Positions 8,556 to 16,627 of a stretch of DNA of 64,000 bases are shown in pieces; positions within the stretch are counted from its first letter, which is position 1, and each line of letters starts with the position of its first letter. The stretch spans positions 124,001-188,000 of the forward strand of contig NZ_LMDB01000012.1 of assembly GCF_001425005.1 (NCBI RefSeq), given 5' to 3'. A model generated the notes under the pieces. That model saw nothing but the letters and a program-made list of their open reading frames with translations, had not been told where the DNA came from and searched no databases. A program made the translations under genes and the position numbers. This DNA comes from Duganella sp. Root336D2. Lineage in GTDB: Bacteria > Pseudomonadota > Gammaproteobacteria > Burkholderiales > Burkholderiaceae_D.

Positions 8556-8957
8556 TCACGTACGCATTGTTTCTGCCAACTGCCAGCGCGTTTCGCCTGG
8601 CAGGAGCAGCCAGACGTGCTTCCAGGCGTTGCGCGTACAACCCGCTAACTGGTTCACTAATTGTGCAGGCGATACTTCTGCGCCGTTGTGATGAATGTGA
8701 TCGCCATCAACAGTGGCGTGAAAAATCTTGCGCCGTATCGCGATGCGGATCCTCGTGCCGGACGGCAGGAAAAGTGATTTCCATTGATAGCCTCCTTTCA
8801 GCACATCACCATCGTTGGTCAGTGCAGTATTTTGCTTTGCAATCCAGTCGGAGATAGCGCGGCCAGCGACGTCGGCAAGTTCCTCGGTCACGCGCCGGCC
8901 GTCGAGGAATTCGCTAAGATCGTTGAAGGTTTGAAACGGTACCGGTATGTCGATCAA
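8556..8957 (-). CDS. Small protein with RAMA-like C-terminal domain
   Basis: A 133-residue protein of unknown function. Residues about 60-133 (from FLPSGTRIRI through a central DGDHI-HHNGAEVSP stretch to W-K-H-VW and the W-L terminus) resemble the RAMA domain, a small fold found fused to or near restriction and modification enzymes. I place it there by pattern, not by search. The N-terminal half is unassigned. The start is uncertain: TTG at 8957 is the only usable start codon, because the frame stays open upstream to about 9027 without ATG or GTG. GAGAGAG lies just upstream. The gene ends 12 bp before the insertion sequence and begins at the edge of the phased repeat array. No methylase or nuclease is adjacent. 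Confidence 0.5.
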   Translation of the reverse strand: MIDIPVPFQTFNDLSEFLDGRRVTEELADVAGRAISDWIAKQNTALTNDGDVLKGGYQWKSLFLPSGTRIRIAIRRKIFHATVDGDHIHHNGAEVSPAQLVNQLAGCTRNAWKHVWLLLPGETRWQLAETMRT

Positions 8958-8988
8958 CTCTCTCGTTTTCGGCTCCTTGGCAACACTA

Positions 8989-9254
8989 CGCTTAAACCTG
9001 CTCGATTCGTCACGAAGTGGCTAAAAGTTGCTTATTGCCGCCTCGATTGCGCTCATTTGATGCTCGTTTTTTCACGAAACTGCTCATTTTTGCTTAACGT
9101 TGCTCAGGCCATGGCGTGAATCTTGCTGGGCCAAAACGAGCGGAATTAAGCAAAATCGAGGCAAAAAGTGCAGTGAACGAGCAGAAATGTGCAGCAAATA
9201 AGGCACAATTAGCAGCCATATGAAACTTCGAGCAGGATTGAGCAGCTTTAAGCA
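8989..9254. repeat. Symmetric helically phased pentamer array (two 117-bp arms)
   Basis: Two mirror-image arms each carry twelve pentamer positions spaced 9-12 bp (average about 10.3). The left arm reads TGCTY-type pentamers at 8989, 8999, 9009 (GTCAC), 9018, 9029, 9039, 9050, 9061, 9071 (TTCAC), 9081, 9091 and 9101. The right arm reads RRGCA-type pentamers at 9138, 9148, 9159, 9168, 9179, 9189, 9201, 9210, 9221 (TGAAA, degenerate), 9230, 9240 and 9250. Each left unit has a right partner about the same centre near 9122. The spacers are mostly A/T runs, so A-tracts recur once per helical turn. It lies in the 372-bp gap between the RAMA-like gene and the beta-propeller gene. I know no named element with this form. 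Confidence 0.8.
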
Positions 9255-9329
9255 CGGCGCCCAGAAAAGGACTGGGTGTACACAGGGGAGATTGGACAGC
9301 GCCATCGGGAGCAAAGTTCCTGATCAACG

Positions 9330-10277
9330 TCAATGAATTCGAATACGTAGGGCTGAGCGTGCGGCAAGCAGGATATCCCCGTTCCGATCCACTGCGATGG
9401 AGCGAATCCATGTTGAGCACTGCTCCGTTGGAAGCCGTACCAGGCCGGGCAGGGGACCCTCCGGTGTTCCGATGAGCGTTGTGACTTCGCCGGAAGCTGT
9501 CACTTTGCGGACGGCGCAGTCCTGGTCGACCACCAGGAAATCGCCGTTATGATCGGCAGTGGCTGCCGTCGGTCCACAGAAGCGCGCGTTTTCGCCGCTT
9601 CCATCAACCATGCCGCACTCGCGGGGTTTTCCCGCAAGATGCTTGAGTTGCCCATCTTCGAGCAGGAAGACCGCGCCGTCGTTGTCGACGACCAGTACCT
9701 GGCCTCTTTTGTTTACAGCTATTCCATCGATAGTGGGGATCTGGTTGCCGTCATAGGAGTGCTCCGAGTTACGCAATAAAGTCCGTTGTCCGCTGGCGTC
9801 TACTTTCCATATTTCGCCAACTAGCCCTGCGGTGAGGTAGATGCTTCCATCGCCGTCCACTGCGAGACCCGTGATAGAAGAGTGGATGCGAATTTTTTCG
9901 ATTGCTTCCGCCTGTGTGAGCAAACCCACCACATGGTCCAGAATGCAGCCGTCGCCATCCGCGCCATTGCTTGCGTAGACATTACCCAGCCTGTCTATAC
10001 CTACGAAGTCTGGAACGAGAAGCGATGCTACGACTTCGAGTTCGGGACTCGTTCCGTTGAGGCGAAATACCTTGCCTTCGCCATTGAAAATCAAGTAGAC
10101 CGAACCGTCGTCGGCGGCGGAAATCGCTGTGGCGTAGCCATCTCGTTCGGCAATCGTTTCGATGGTCGGCTTGGGCGGAAGCGGGGCGGGCCGCGTGGCG
10201 GGGCCGAAAATGCTTGCGACCGCCAGCACGGTGGCAAGGCCGATGTAGCAGGCAGCAAGTTCAACTCGGGTGCGCAC
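9330..10277 (-). CDS. Membrane-anchored NHL-type beta-propeller protein
   Basis: A 315-residue protein with one N-terminal hydrophobic segment (about 7-27, acting as signal or anchor) followed by repeated strands of the NHL/beta-propeller kind: DGSVYLIFNGEGKVFRL, DRLGNVYASNG, DGDGSIYLTAG, NKRGQVLVVDNDGAVF, DHNGDFLVVDQ and DRNGDILLAA. Such proteins are usually extracytoplasmic binding scaffolds; the ligand here is unknown. The start is GTG at 10277, with an AAGGAAGG stretch about 15 nt upstream; no ATG in frame fits better. It is divergent from the gene at 10344, with about 65 bp between them. No catalytic residues are recognisable. Confidence 0.72.
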   Translation of the reverse strand: MRTRVELAACYIGLATVLAVASIFGPATRPAPLPPKPTIETIAERDGYATAISAADDGSVYLIFNGEGKVFRLNGTSPELEVVASLLVPDFVGIDRLGNVYASNGADGDGCILDHVVGLLTQAEAIEKIRIHSSITGLAVDGDGSIYLTAGLVGEIWKVDASGQRTLLRNSEHSYDGNQIPTIDGIAVNKRGQVLVVDNDGAVFLLEDGQLKHLAGKPRECGMVDGSGENARFCGPTAATADHNGDFLVVDQDCAVRKVTASGEVTTLIGTPEGPLPGLVRLPTEQCSTWIRSIAVDRNGDILLAARSALRIRIH

Positions 10278-10306
10278 GGCTGAAATAAAGCCTTCCTTAA
10301 CTTTTG

Positions 10307-10312
10307 TATAAT
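10307..10312 (+). promoter_or_regulatory. -10-like TATAAT in divergent intergenic region
   Basis: A perfect TATAAT stands 32 bp upstream of the ATG at 10344. No strong -35 is visible at 17 bp. It is a plausible promoter for the downstream membrane protein. Confidence 0.4.
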
Positions 10313-10343
10313 TACGCGCCTATTAATATTGCCACTATACAAC

Positions 10344-11309
10344 ATGGAAGAAGCAACCACCACAGAACAGCCAAAGCGCGCCCGGAAACTGGGCCGCATT
10401 GCCGTCTACATCTTTGCCGCAGTCGGCCTCCTGTTTTCGGTGTTCATCGCCGTCATGGCGCTGCGCGAACCGCCGCCGGAAACCCACACCATCGACGCCG
10501 CCGAAGCCATCGAAGGCGTCATGACGCGCAACTATGGCAAGTACTCGGAGACCCAGCGTGGCTGGCTCTATGTCGATGAGGAAAGCCACAGGACCTATCT
10601 CGTCACAGTGGTACAGCAGAAGAAAGTCGAGGGCAAGGAAGGCGACGAGCTCTATCTGGTCGCCAGCGGTAATGCCGTCGAATCGAACAGCGGGTCGGAC
10701 TCGTTCTACGGCGTTTTCCAGCTGCGCTACCGTGACGGACAGCTCTACGAATACAGCGACCCGCGCCGTCCCAGCGGCGTCGATCCGGTTACTCCGGAAC
10801 GGGTGCATTTTGAAGCCTTGAGCGCCCATGTGTGGGGCTGGGTGGTCAAGACCATCTCCACCGAAACCGGCGAGGGCGAAGAGTTCACCACCACGCAGAA
10901 CGTCGTCCTGGCACCGCGCAACGAACAGATCGCCGTGCTGACCGAGTTCAATGCGGCTTTCCAGGTCATCGGGGCAGGCGATTGCAAGGAAACCGAGCGC
11001 CGCTACGCCGAGTGGGAAAAGGCACAGGGTGAGAAGAAGGCTGCGCCAGCCGAGGGAGATGGCGCGGCGGAAACCGCCGCCGAGGAAGAGGGCGATGCCG
11101 AAGAATTCGTGCCGCCGCGTTGCACCCAGCTGGCATGGTCTTATCGTACCGACCCGGTGACCGATTCGACCTTCACCCCGCTGTACATCACGCGCAAGCC
11201 TGGCATGCAGGGCGGCGCCCAGACCGAGGCGAAAACCTGGAAAGTGATGTTCGATCCGAAAAGCTACACCTACCTGATGCCGGAAGAGCTGAAGAACGTC
11301 GGCTCGTGA
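10344..11309 (+). CDS. Membrane-anchored protein of unknown function
   Basis: A 321-residue protein that I do not recognise. It has a short basic cytoplasmic N-terminus, one transmembrane segment (about 20-40, VYIFAAVGLLFSVFIAVMAL) and a large, probably periplasmic, domain. A low-complexity Glu/Ala region around 235-260 separates two halves. Several cysteines (GDCKE, PPRCTQ) could form a disulfide. An in-frame TTG at 10329 is possible, but ATG at 10344 is better. Divergently oriented to the beta-propeller gene, so the two could share control. Confidence 0.65.
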   Translation: MEEATTTEQPKRARKLGRIAVYIFAAVGLLFSVFIAVMALREPPPETHTIDAAEAIEGVMTRNYGKYSETQRGWLYVDEESHRTYLVTVVQQKKVEGKEGDELYLVASGNAVESNSGSDSFYGVFQLRYRDGQLYEYSDPRRPSGVDPVTPERVHFEALSAHVWGWVVKTISTETGEGEEFTTTQNVVLAPRNEQIAVLTEFNAAFQVIGAGDCKETERRYAEWEKAQGEKKAAPAEGDGAAETAAEEEGDAEEFVPPRCTQLAWSYRTDPVTDSTFTPLYITRKPGMQGGAQTEAKTWKVMFDPKSYTYLMPEELKNVGS

Positions 11310-11322
11310 GCCGCAGCGGCGC

Positions 11323-12045
11323 CTAACGGAACTGGGCCAGGATCCGCGCGAGCGTGCCATCCCTGATGGCGGCCGCAATGGCGCGGTTCGCGTCTTCCAG
11401 GCTGAGGTGGCCCTTGCGTGAGACCGCGCAGCGGGTGGTGAAACTTGCCGCGGGCAGGGGCGGATGCAACTGCAGCGGTATGGTGCGCAGGCGCTGCCGG
11501 TACTCGAGCACGCCGCGCGCAATCAAGATGTGGTGCACCCTGCCGCGCGCGAGTTTCTCGAGGTTGGTTTCCATATTGGGCGAATCGTCCCGCACAAAGC
11601 CTGCACCCAGGATCTTTTCGATTTCCGGGTGCTGGTAGCCGAGGATGGTGCCGATGGCCTGTCCGCTCAGCTCAGCAATGGAGTGCGGTTGCGGCTGGCT
11701 GGCAGCGGTGACCAGCACTTCCTCCGCCGTGAACACCGGCTCCGTCCATAGATAATCCCCTTCGATCCATTGCGGCGTATAGCCGCACAGGATGTCGGCC
11801 TCGCCTTGCTGCAGCGCCCTGGCAATGCGCTTGCGCGGCAGCAGCAGGAACCGCAGCTCGCGCCCGCTGCCGCGCGCCAGCGCCTCTCCCAGCATTTTGT
11901 GCACGCCGTCCACCAGGCGGCCATTTTCAATGCGCGACATGGGCATATCGGCGGCACGGTCGACCAGCACGACCAGCTCGCCGCACCATCCGTATGGTGC
12001 AGACAGCAGCAAGCTGGCGAGTGTGAGCAGGCGCAACGATTTCAT
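11323..12045 (-). CDS. Periplasmic substrate-binding-like protein
   Basis: A 240-residue protein with a cleavable signal peptide (LRLLTLASLLLSAPYGWCG) and the fold pattern of family 3 solute-binding proteins (amino-acid type). This shows in the early LVVLVDRAADMPM strand, the GEADILCGYTPQW segment and the hinge region ELSGQAIGTILGYQHP. No ABC permease or ATPase is adjacent, so the role may be sensory or may involve a distant partner. Such solitary members are abundant in Oxalobacteraceae. It ends convergently with the unknown membrane protein (gap about 13 bp) and is divergent from the MscS-type channel gene. Confidence 0.75.
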   Translation of the reverse strand: MKSLRLLTLASLLLSAPYGWCGELVVLVDRAADMPMSRIENGRLVDGVHKMLGEALARGSGRELRFLLLPRKRIARALQQGEADILCGYTPQWIEGDYLWTEPVFTAEEVLVTAASQPQPHSIAELSGQAIGTILGYQHPEIEKILGAGFVRDDSPNMETNLEKLARGRVHHILIARGVLEYRQRLRTIPLQLHPPLPAASFTTRCAVSRKGHLSLEDANRAIAAAIRDGTLARILAQFR

Positions 12046-12125
12046 ACGGAGCAGTCGCGAGGGTACAGATTGAGTTGTACAGCATTGTGTGCAATGATGA
12101 CACGCAAATTGACATGAAGGAATCC

Positions 12126-13751
12126 ATGCTGCTACGCACGTTTTTCTGTCTTTTCCTGCTCGCGCTTAGCCCGCTGGGCCACGCCCAGCAAATGGCGGCG
12201 CCACCGGCCAAAACGCAGGCAGCGGCTGCGCGGCTCGCTGTCGGTAACCGGACCGTATTCGTGTTCCGCGCAATGCTGAGCGGCTATTCCCCACAAGACC
12301 GTGCCGAGGCTGCGGATAAGCGCCTGGAACGCGCGCTCGCGCAAGGCGGGCCGCAGCAGGCCAGCATTCGCTCGATTGCCGAAGGCACGCAAGTCCTGCT
12401 CGATGGTTCACTGCTGTTCCTGGTGTCGCCCGGCGACGTCAATGCCCTGGCAGGCGATACCACCGATCTTCTGGCCCATGAAAGCGCGGCGCAACTGGGC
12501 AAAGCACTGTTGGAACGCCGCGAGCAACGCAGCCCTGCCTACATTGCTCAAGCACTTGCCCTGTGCGCCCTGGCCAGCGCTGCGCTGGCCTTTTTCCTTT
12601 GGCTGCTCGCTGCACTGCGCCGCCAGGCCCGGCGCCGGCTGGAGGCGATCCTGGGCCGGCGCCTGGCGCAGGTCCGGGTGCGCAACGTGCGCATACTGGA
12701 CGCCGAGCACCTGGTCCATTTCATGCGGCTGGCCATGGACGTTGCGGTCTGGTTCCTTGGATTGCTGGCGGCATATGTCTGGCTGGCCTTCGTCCTGGCG
12801 CGGATTCCTTTTGCACGCAACTGGGGCGAGCGCCTGCAGCAGTTCCTGCTCGATACCGCGGCAGATATCGGCAGCAATGTTGCCGGCGCCATTCCCGGCC
12901 TGCTGCTGGTGGCCGTGATTGCAATCCTGGCCCGCCTTGCCAGCGCTACGCTGGCTTCCGTGTTCAAGCGCATCGAAAGCGGCGAGCTGCATTTCGGCTG
13001 GCTTGATCGCGATACGGCCGTGCCCACGCGCCGGCTGGGAACCGTGGTGATCTGGCTGTTTGCGCTGGCCATGGCCTACCCCTACCTGCCCGGCTCGCAC
13101 ACGGCGGCATTCCAGGGCGTGACGGTGCTGGCGGGGCTGATGCTGTCGATCGGCGCGTCCAGCATCGTCGGCCAGGGCGCTGCCGGCCTGATCCTGATGT
13201 ACACGCGAGCGCTGCGCAAGGGCGACTATGTCAGCATCGGCGAGGTGCAGGGCACCGTGCTGGAGTCGGGGATCTTCGATACCAGTGTGCGCACCGGCTT
13301 GGGGGTGGACGTGGCAATGCCCAACGCCTGGGTGCTGTCGAATACGATCAAGAATTACTCGCGCGCCGTGCCGGGCGCCTACGTACTCGATACCACCGTG
13401 ACGATCGGCTACGACACGCCCTGGCGCCAGGTCTACGCAATGCTGGAGGAGGCGGCTGCGACAACCGAAGGCATTGCTGCCGAACCGCGGCCGTATGTGA
13501 TCCAGAGCGCACTGTCCGATTTTTACATCGAATATAAGCTGGTCGCATGTTCGGTGTTGAGTTCGCCCAGCAGCCGTGCCGGGCTGATCAGCCTGCTGCA
13601 CCAGAAGGTGGTCGACGTCTTCCATCGCGAAGGGGTCCAGATCATGTCGCCGCACTTCACACAGGAGCCTCGGCAACCGCATATCGTAGCGCCCATAAGG
13701 CAATGGCCATGCGCTTTCGTGCCCTCATCTTCGCCGTCCTGTGGATCTTGA
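12126..13751 (+). CDS. MscS-family mechanosensitive channel-like protein
   Basis: A 541-residue protein with an N-terminal signal peptide (MLLRTFFCLFLLALSPLGHAQ), a short periplasmic domain, several transmembrane segments (around 140-165, 200-225, 245-275, 310-330 and 340-360) and an MscS core. The pore-lining helix shows the glycine/alanine pattern LSIGASSIVGQGAAGLILM, followed by the beta domain (KGDYVSIGEVQGTVLESGIF). The start at 12126 was chosen over an upstream TTG at 12075 because GAAGGA lies 4-5 bp before it and the signal peptide begins there. It would release solutes under membrane tension. The downstream gene begins inside this one with a 43-bp overlap. Confidence 0.85.
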   Translation: MLLRTFFCLFLLALSPLGHAQQMAAPPAKTQAAAARLAVGNRTVFVFRAMLSGYSPQDRAEAADKRLERALAQGGPQQASIRSIAEGTQVLLDGSLLFLVSPGDVNALAGDTTDLLAHESAAQLGKALLERREQRSPAYIAQALALCALASAALAFFLWLLAALRRQARRRLEAILGRRLAQVRVRNVRILDAEHLVHFMRLAMDVAVWFLGLLAAYVWLAFVLARIPFARNWGERLQQFLLDTAADIGSNVAGAIPGLLLVAVIAILARLASATLASVFKRIESGELHFGWLDRDTAVPTRRLGTVVIWLFALAMAYPYLPGSHTAAFQGVTVLAGLMLSIGASSIVGQGAAGLILMYTRALRKGDYVSIGEVQGTVLESGIFDTSVRTGLGVDVAMPNAWVLSNTIKNYSRAVPGAYVLDTTVTIGYDTPWRQVYAMLEEAAATTEGIAAEPRPYVIQSALSDFYIEYKLVACSVLSSPSSRAGLISLLHQKVVDVFHREGVQIMSPHFTQEPRQPHIVAPIRQWPCAFVPSSSPSCGS

Positions 13752-14329
13752 GCGCCGCTATGGTTCGGGCCGGGTCGCCGGTGGTGATTCGCGTTGCGGC
13801 GCCAGTCGATTCCGAACCCAAGTTCGTGTTGCAGGGGACTGCGGTCGCCGGCAGCTGCATCGATATATTCCGGGCAATCGAAAGGCTGGATCCTGGGCTC
13901 AAGTTTGTCGGCGACCGGCAATGGATGCCGCTCAAGCGCATCGAAGCACTGATTGCCGGACGCAAGCTTGAGGCGGATGGCGTGGTCCTCGTTAACGCAG
14001 GAAGCGGGGCGATTGCGGCGCTTAAAACAGCCGGCAACCTGAAGCTAGACAGTACGGCCAATACCAGCGCACAGAACATCGACAAGCTGCTGGCGGACAG
14101 GGGGCGCTTCTTCTATTACCGCATTCCCGGCCTGGATGCGGAAATCAGGAAGGGCGGGCATGGACGCCAGGTGCGGCTGCTGCCCGCGGTCTTCGACACG
14201 CAGGTCTTTTACATGGTGCTGGGACGGCATCTCGACCAAGAGACCGAGGGCAGGATCGCGCTGGCGCTAAGCCGGCTTGACGAGCATGGCGACCTGAAAC
14301 AAATCGCGGAAAAGTGGTCCGCTTACTGA
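13709..14329 (+). CDS. Periplasmic substrate-binding-like protein
   Basis: A 206-residue exported protein with signal peptide MRFRALIFAVLWILSAAMVRA. The body resembles a family 3 solute-binding protein (VIRVAAPVDSEPKFVL, IDIFRAIERLDPGLKF, QVFYMVLGRHLD, LKQIAEKWSAY). It is shorter than typical members of about 240 residues. Another ATG is in frame at 13703, but 13709 has better spacing to AAGG. The start lies 43 bp inside the MscS-like gene in another frame, so the two are probably translationally coupled and may act together. No transporter partner is nearby. Confidence 0.68.
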   Translation: MRFRALIFAVLWILSAAMVRAGSPVVIRVAAPVDSEPKFVLQGTAVAGSCIDIFRAIERLDPGLKFVGDRQWMPLKRIEALIAGRKLEADGVVLVNAGSGAIAALKTAGNLKLDSTANTSAQNIDKLLADRGRFFYYRIPGLDAEIRKGGHGRQVRLLPAVFDTQVFYMVLGRHLDQETEGRIALALSRLDEHGDLKQIAEKWSAY

Positions 14330-14355
14330 TGGTGGTATCATGAACGGCCAATTAC

Positions 14356-14368
14356 ATCATGTTGTGAT
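14356..14368. promoter_or_regulatory. Candidate MarR operator
   Basis: ATCATGTTGTGAT is an imperfect palindrome with ATCA/TGAT ends, just 6 bp before the MarR-family start codon. MarR proteins often bind such sites to repress their own operon. The match is short and unproven. Confidence 0.35.
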
Positions 14369-14374
14369 ATAACA

Positions 14375-14791
14375 ATGCCGTCTCCACCAGATTCGCTGGC
14401 CAAGGCCGACTTCATGGCCCTGTCCGAATTCCGCTACCAGATGCGGCGCTTCGAGCGCTTCTCCGAAAACGCCGCCCAGGCCGAGGGCATCACGCCGCTG
14501 CAGTACCTGCTGCTGCTGCATATCAAGGGCTTTCCCGGGCGCGACTGGGCCACGGTCGGCGAGCTGGCCGAACGGCTGCAAGCGCAGCAGCACGGCGTGG
14601 TCGCCTTGCTGGGCCGCTGCGAGGCGGCGGGGCTGGTGCAGCGCCGCCCCCATGTGCAAGACCGGCGCCGGGTCGAAGTCCACCTGCTGGCTGCCGGCGA
14701 AGAGGTGCTGCTGCGCCTGGCGGCCATCCACCGCGCCGAACTGCAATCGCTGCACGGCGTATTCACTGTTCCCAACCTGCCGCAAAAATGA
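14375..14791 (+). CDS. MarR-family transcriptional regulator
   Basis: A 138-residue winged-helix regulator. The HTH and wing are visible at about 58-105 (VGELAERLQAQQHGVVALLGRCEAAGLVQR then RPHVQDRRRVEVHLLAAGEEVL), with dimerisation helices at each end. MarR proteins normally respond to small ligands. The stop overlaps the start of the ClC channel gene by 4 bp, so regulator and channel form one operon; the regulator probably controls the channel. The ligand cannot be told from sequence. Confidence 0.9.
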   Translation: MPSPPDSLAKADFMALSEFRYQMRRFERFSENAAQAEGITPLQYLLLLHIKGFPGRDWATVGELAERLQAQQHGVVALLGRCEAAGLVQRRPHVQDRRRVEVHLLAAGEEVLLRLAAIHRAELQSLHGVFTVPNLPQK

Positions 14792-16533
14792 TGAAACCGT
14801 ACGACCCGCGCCGCGACTTCAGCGGCGACGCACGCCTGTTGCAGATCGGCGCCATGGCTGCCTTTATCGGCATGCTCAGCACAGGCACTGCCTGGCTGCT
14901 GCTGAAAGCGATTTCGCTGTTCACCAACCTGTTCTTCTTCCAGACCCTGTCGACCGCGCCGCAATCGCCGGCGGCCCATGCGCTGGGTCCCTGGGTCATT
15001 GCGGTGCCGGTCATCGGCGCGCTGGCGATCGGGCTGATCGCGCGCTATGGCTCGGAGCAGATCCGCGGCCACGGGATCCCGGAGGCGATCGAGGCCATCC
15101 TGTTCAAGCGCAGTGCGATGTCGCCCAAGGTGGCGCTGCTCAAGCCGCTGGCATCGGCGATCGCGATCGGCAGCGGCGGGCCGTTTGGCGCAGAGGGCCC
15201 GATCATCATGACGGGTGGCGCGGTCGGTTCCTTGTTCGCCCAGCATTTCCATTTGAGCGATGCCGAGCGCAAGACCCTGCTGGTGGCGGGCGCGGTGGCC
15301 GGCATGACGGCCGTCTTCGGCACCCCGATTGCAGCGCTGCTGCTGGCGGTTGAACTGCTGCTGTTCGAACTGCGCCCGCGCAGCCTGCTGCCGGTCGCCA
15401 TTGCCTGCGCCGTGGCCGGCTTCCTGCGGCCGCTGCTGATGGAAGCCGGCCCGCTGTTCCCGCAGCAAAGCCCGGTGCTGCCGCCGGTGGCTTTGCTGTC
15501 CTGCGCTGTGGCCGGCGTGCTGTGCGGCGCCATGGCGTGGCTGCTGTCGACCGCCCTGTATCGCGTGGAAGACGGCTTCCATAAGCTGCCCATTCACTGG
15601 ATGTGGTGGCCGGCGCTGGGCGCCCTCGCCATCGGCATCGGCGGCTATTTCCAGCCGCGCGCACTGGGTGTCGGCTACGACGTGATCGGCGACCTGCTGC
15701 AAAACCATCTGGCCGCCGGCGTGGTGGCGACTCTGCTGGTGGCCAAGGCAGTCATGTGGCTGATCGCGCTTGGTTCGGGCACCTCGGGCGGCGTGCTGGC
15801 GCCTTTGCTGATGCTGGGCGCGGGCCTGGGCAGCGTGCTGGCGCCGTACCTGCCGGGCGGCTCGCCTGCGGTCTGGCCGCTGGTTTTCATGGCAGCCACG
15901 CTGGGCGGCATGATGCGCGCACCGATCATGGCCACCGTGTTTGCCTATGAACTGACGCATGACGCCAACGCGCTGCTGCCGGTATTGGCTGCTTCGGTAG
16001 TGGCGTATGGCTTTACCGTCATCACCATGCACCGCTCGATCCTGACCGAAAAGATCGCCCGCCGCGGCCACCATATTTATCGCGAATACGGCATCGATCC
16101 GCTGGAGCGGCATAGCGTGGAGGAGGTGATGACGGCCACTGCGGTGTCGATCGAGGCCGATGCGCGGGTGGTCGACGTGCTGGCCTCCCATTTCGGGACG
16201 TCGCAGCGCCACCGAGCCTACCCGGTCACCAGCAAGGGCAAGGTGCTGGGCATGCTGGATCGTGCGACGCTGGAGCAGGCCAGCCACGCGGTGCACGTGC
16301 GCGAACTGTATGGCGTGAACGCCCCGATCGTGGCATTGCGCGGCGAGACTTGCCGCACGGTGGCAGTGCGGCTGGCGGTGCACGGCCTGGAACGCTTGCC
16401 GGTGGTGGCCGATGCCGCCAGCCGCCAGCTGGTGGGCGTGATCAGCCGCAGCGACATGATCAAATCCTCGCTTTCACTGGACAACGAGGAGCACCGGCGC
16501 CACCGCTTCCGGCGCTTTACGCTGCGCCCCTGA
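14788..16533 (+). CDS. ClC-family chloride channel/antiporter with CBS domains
   Basis: A 581-residue membrane protein. The three ClC selectivity-filter signatures are present in variant form: GHGIPEA (94-100), GAEGPI (134-139, with the gating glutamate E136) and GSGTSGGVLAP (around 330). Many hydrophobic segments span residues 18-425. Two CBS motifs follow at about 450-570 (VEEVMTATAVSIEADA and the C-terminal LERLPVVADAASRQLVGVISRSD), probably nucleotide-binding regulators. It moves chloride, with or without proton exchange, across the inner membrane. The gene is coupled to the upstream MarR gene by an ATGA overlap. Confidence 0.92.
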   Translation: MMKPYDPRRDFSGDARLLQIGAMAAFIGMLSTGTAWLLLKAISLFTNLFFFQTLSTAPQSPAAHALGPWVIAVPVIGALAIGLIARYGSEQIRGHGIPEAIEAILFKRSAMSPKVALLKPLASAIAIGSGGPFGAEGPIIMTGGAVGSLFAQHFHLSDAERKTLLVAGAVAGMTAVFGTPIAALLLAVELLLFELRPRSLLPVAIACAVAGFLRPLLMEAGPLFPQQSPVLPPVALLSCAVAGVLCGAMAWLLSTALYRVEDGFHKLPIHWMWWPALGALAIGIGGYFQPRALGVGYDVIGDLLQNHLAAGVVATLLVAKAVMWLIALGSGTSGGVLAPLLMLGAGLGSVLAPYLPGGSPAVWPLVFMAATLGGMMRAPIMATVFAYELTHDANALLPVLAASVVAYGFTVITMHRSILTEKIARRGHHIYREYGIDPLERHSVEEVMTATAVSIEADARVVDVLASHFGTSQRHRAYPVTSKGKVLGMLDRATLEQASHAVHVRELYGVNAPIVALRGETCRTVAVRLAVHGLERLPVVADAASRQLVGVISRSDMIKSSLSLDNEEHRRHRFRRFTLRP

Positions 16534-16627
16534 TGGCCCCGGGGCTCCGCTAGCTCAACAGTGCGAGCAAATTTCTGCAATGCTGTTATCGTTTTCGTTT
16601 TGATAATTATTGCTGCACAAAAACCCG

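Noticed and set aside
8989-9254. Possible CRISPR or tandem satellite
   Set aside because: Pentamers with 5-bp spacers in two mirrored arms do not fit CRISPR repeat/spacer sizes, and the arms are inverted rather than head-to-tail throughout.
9094-9420. Minus-strand frame of 108 codons over the phased array
   Set aside because: It crosses the array and the 3' end of the propeller gene, has no ribosome binding site, and the 10-bp period does not fit a coding period.
12075-12125. Upstream TTG start for the MscS-like gene
   Set aside because: The ATG at 12126 has a well-spaced GAAGGA site and starts a proper signal peptide; the longer form would bury that signal.
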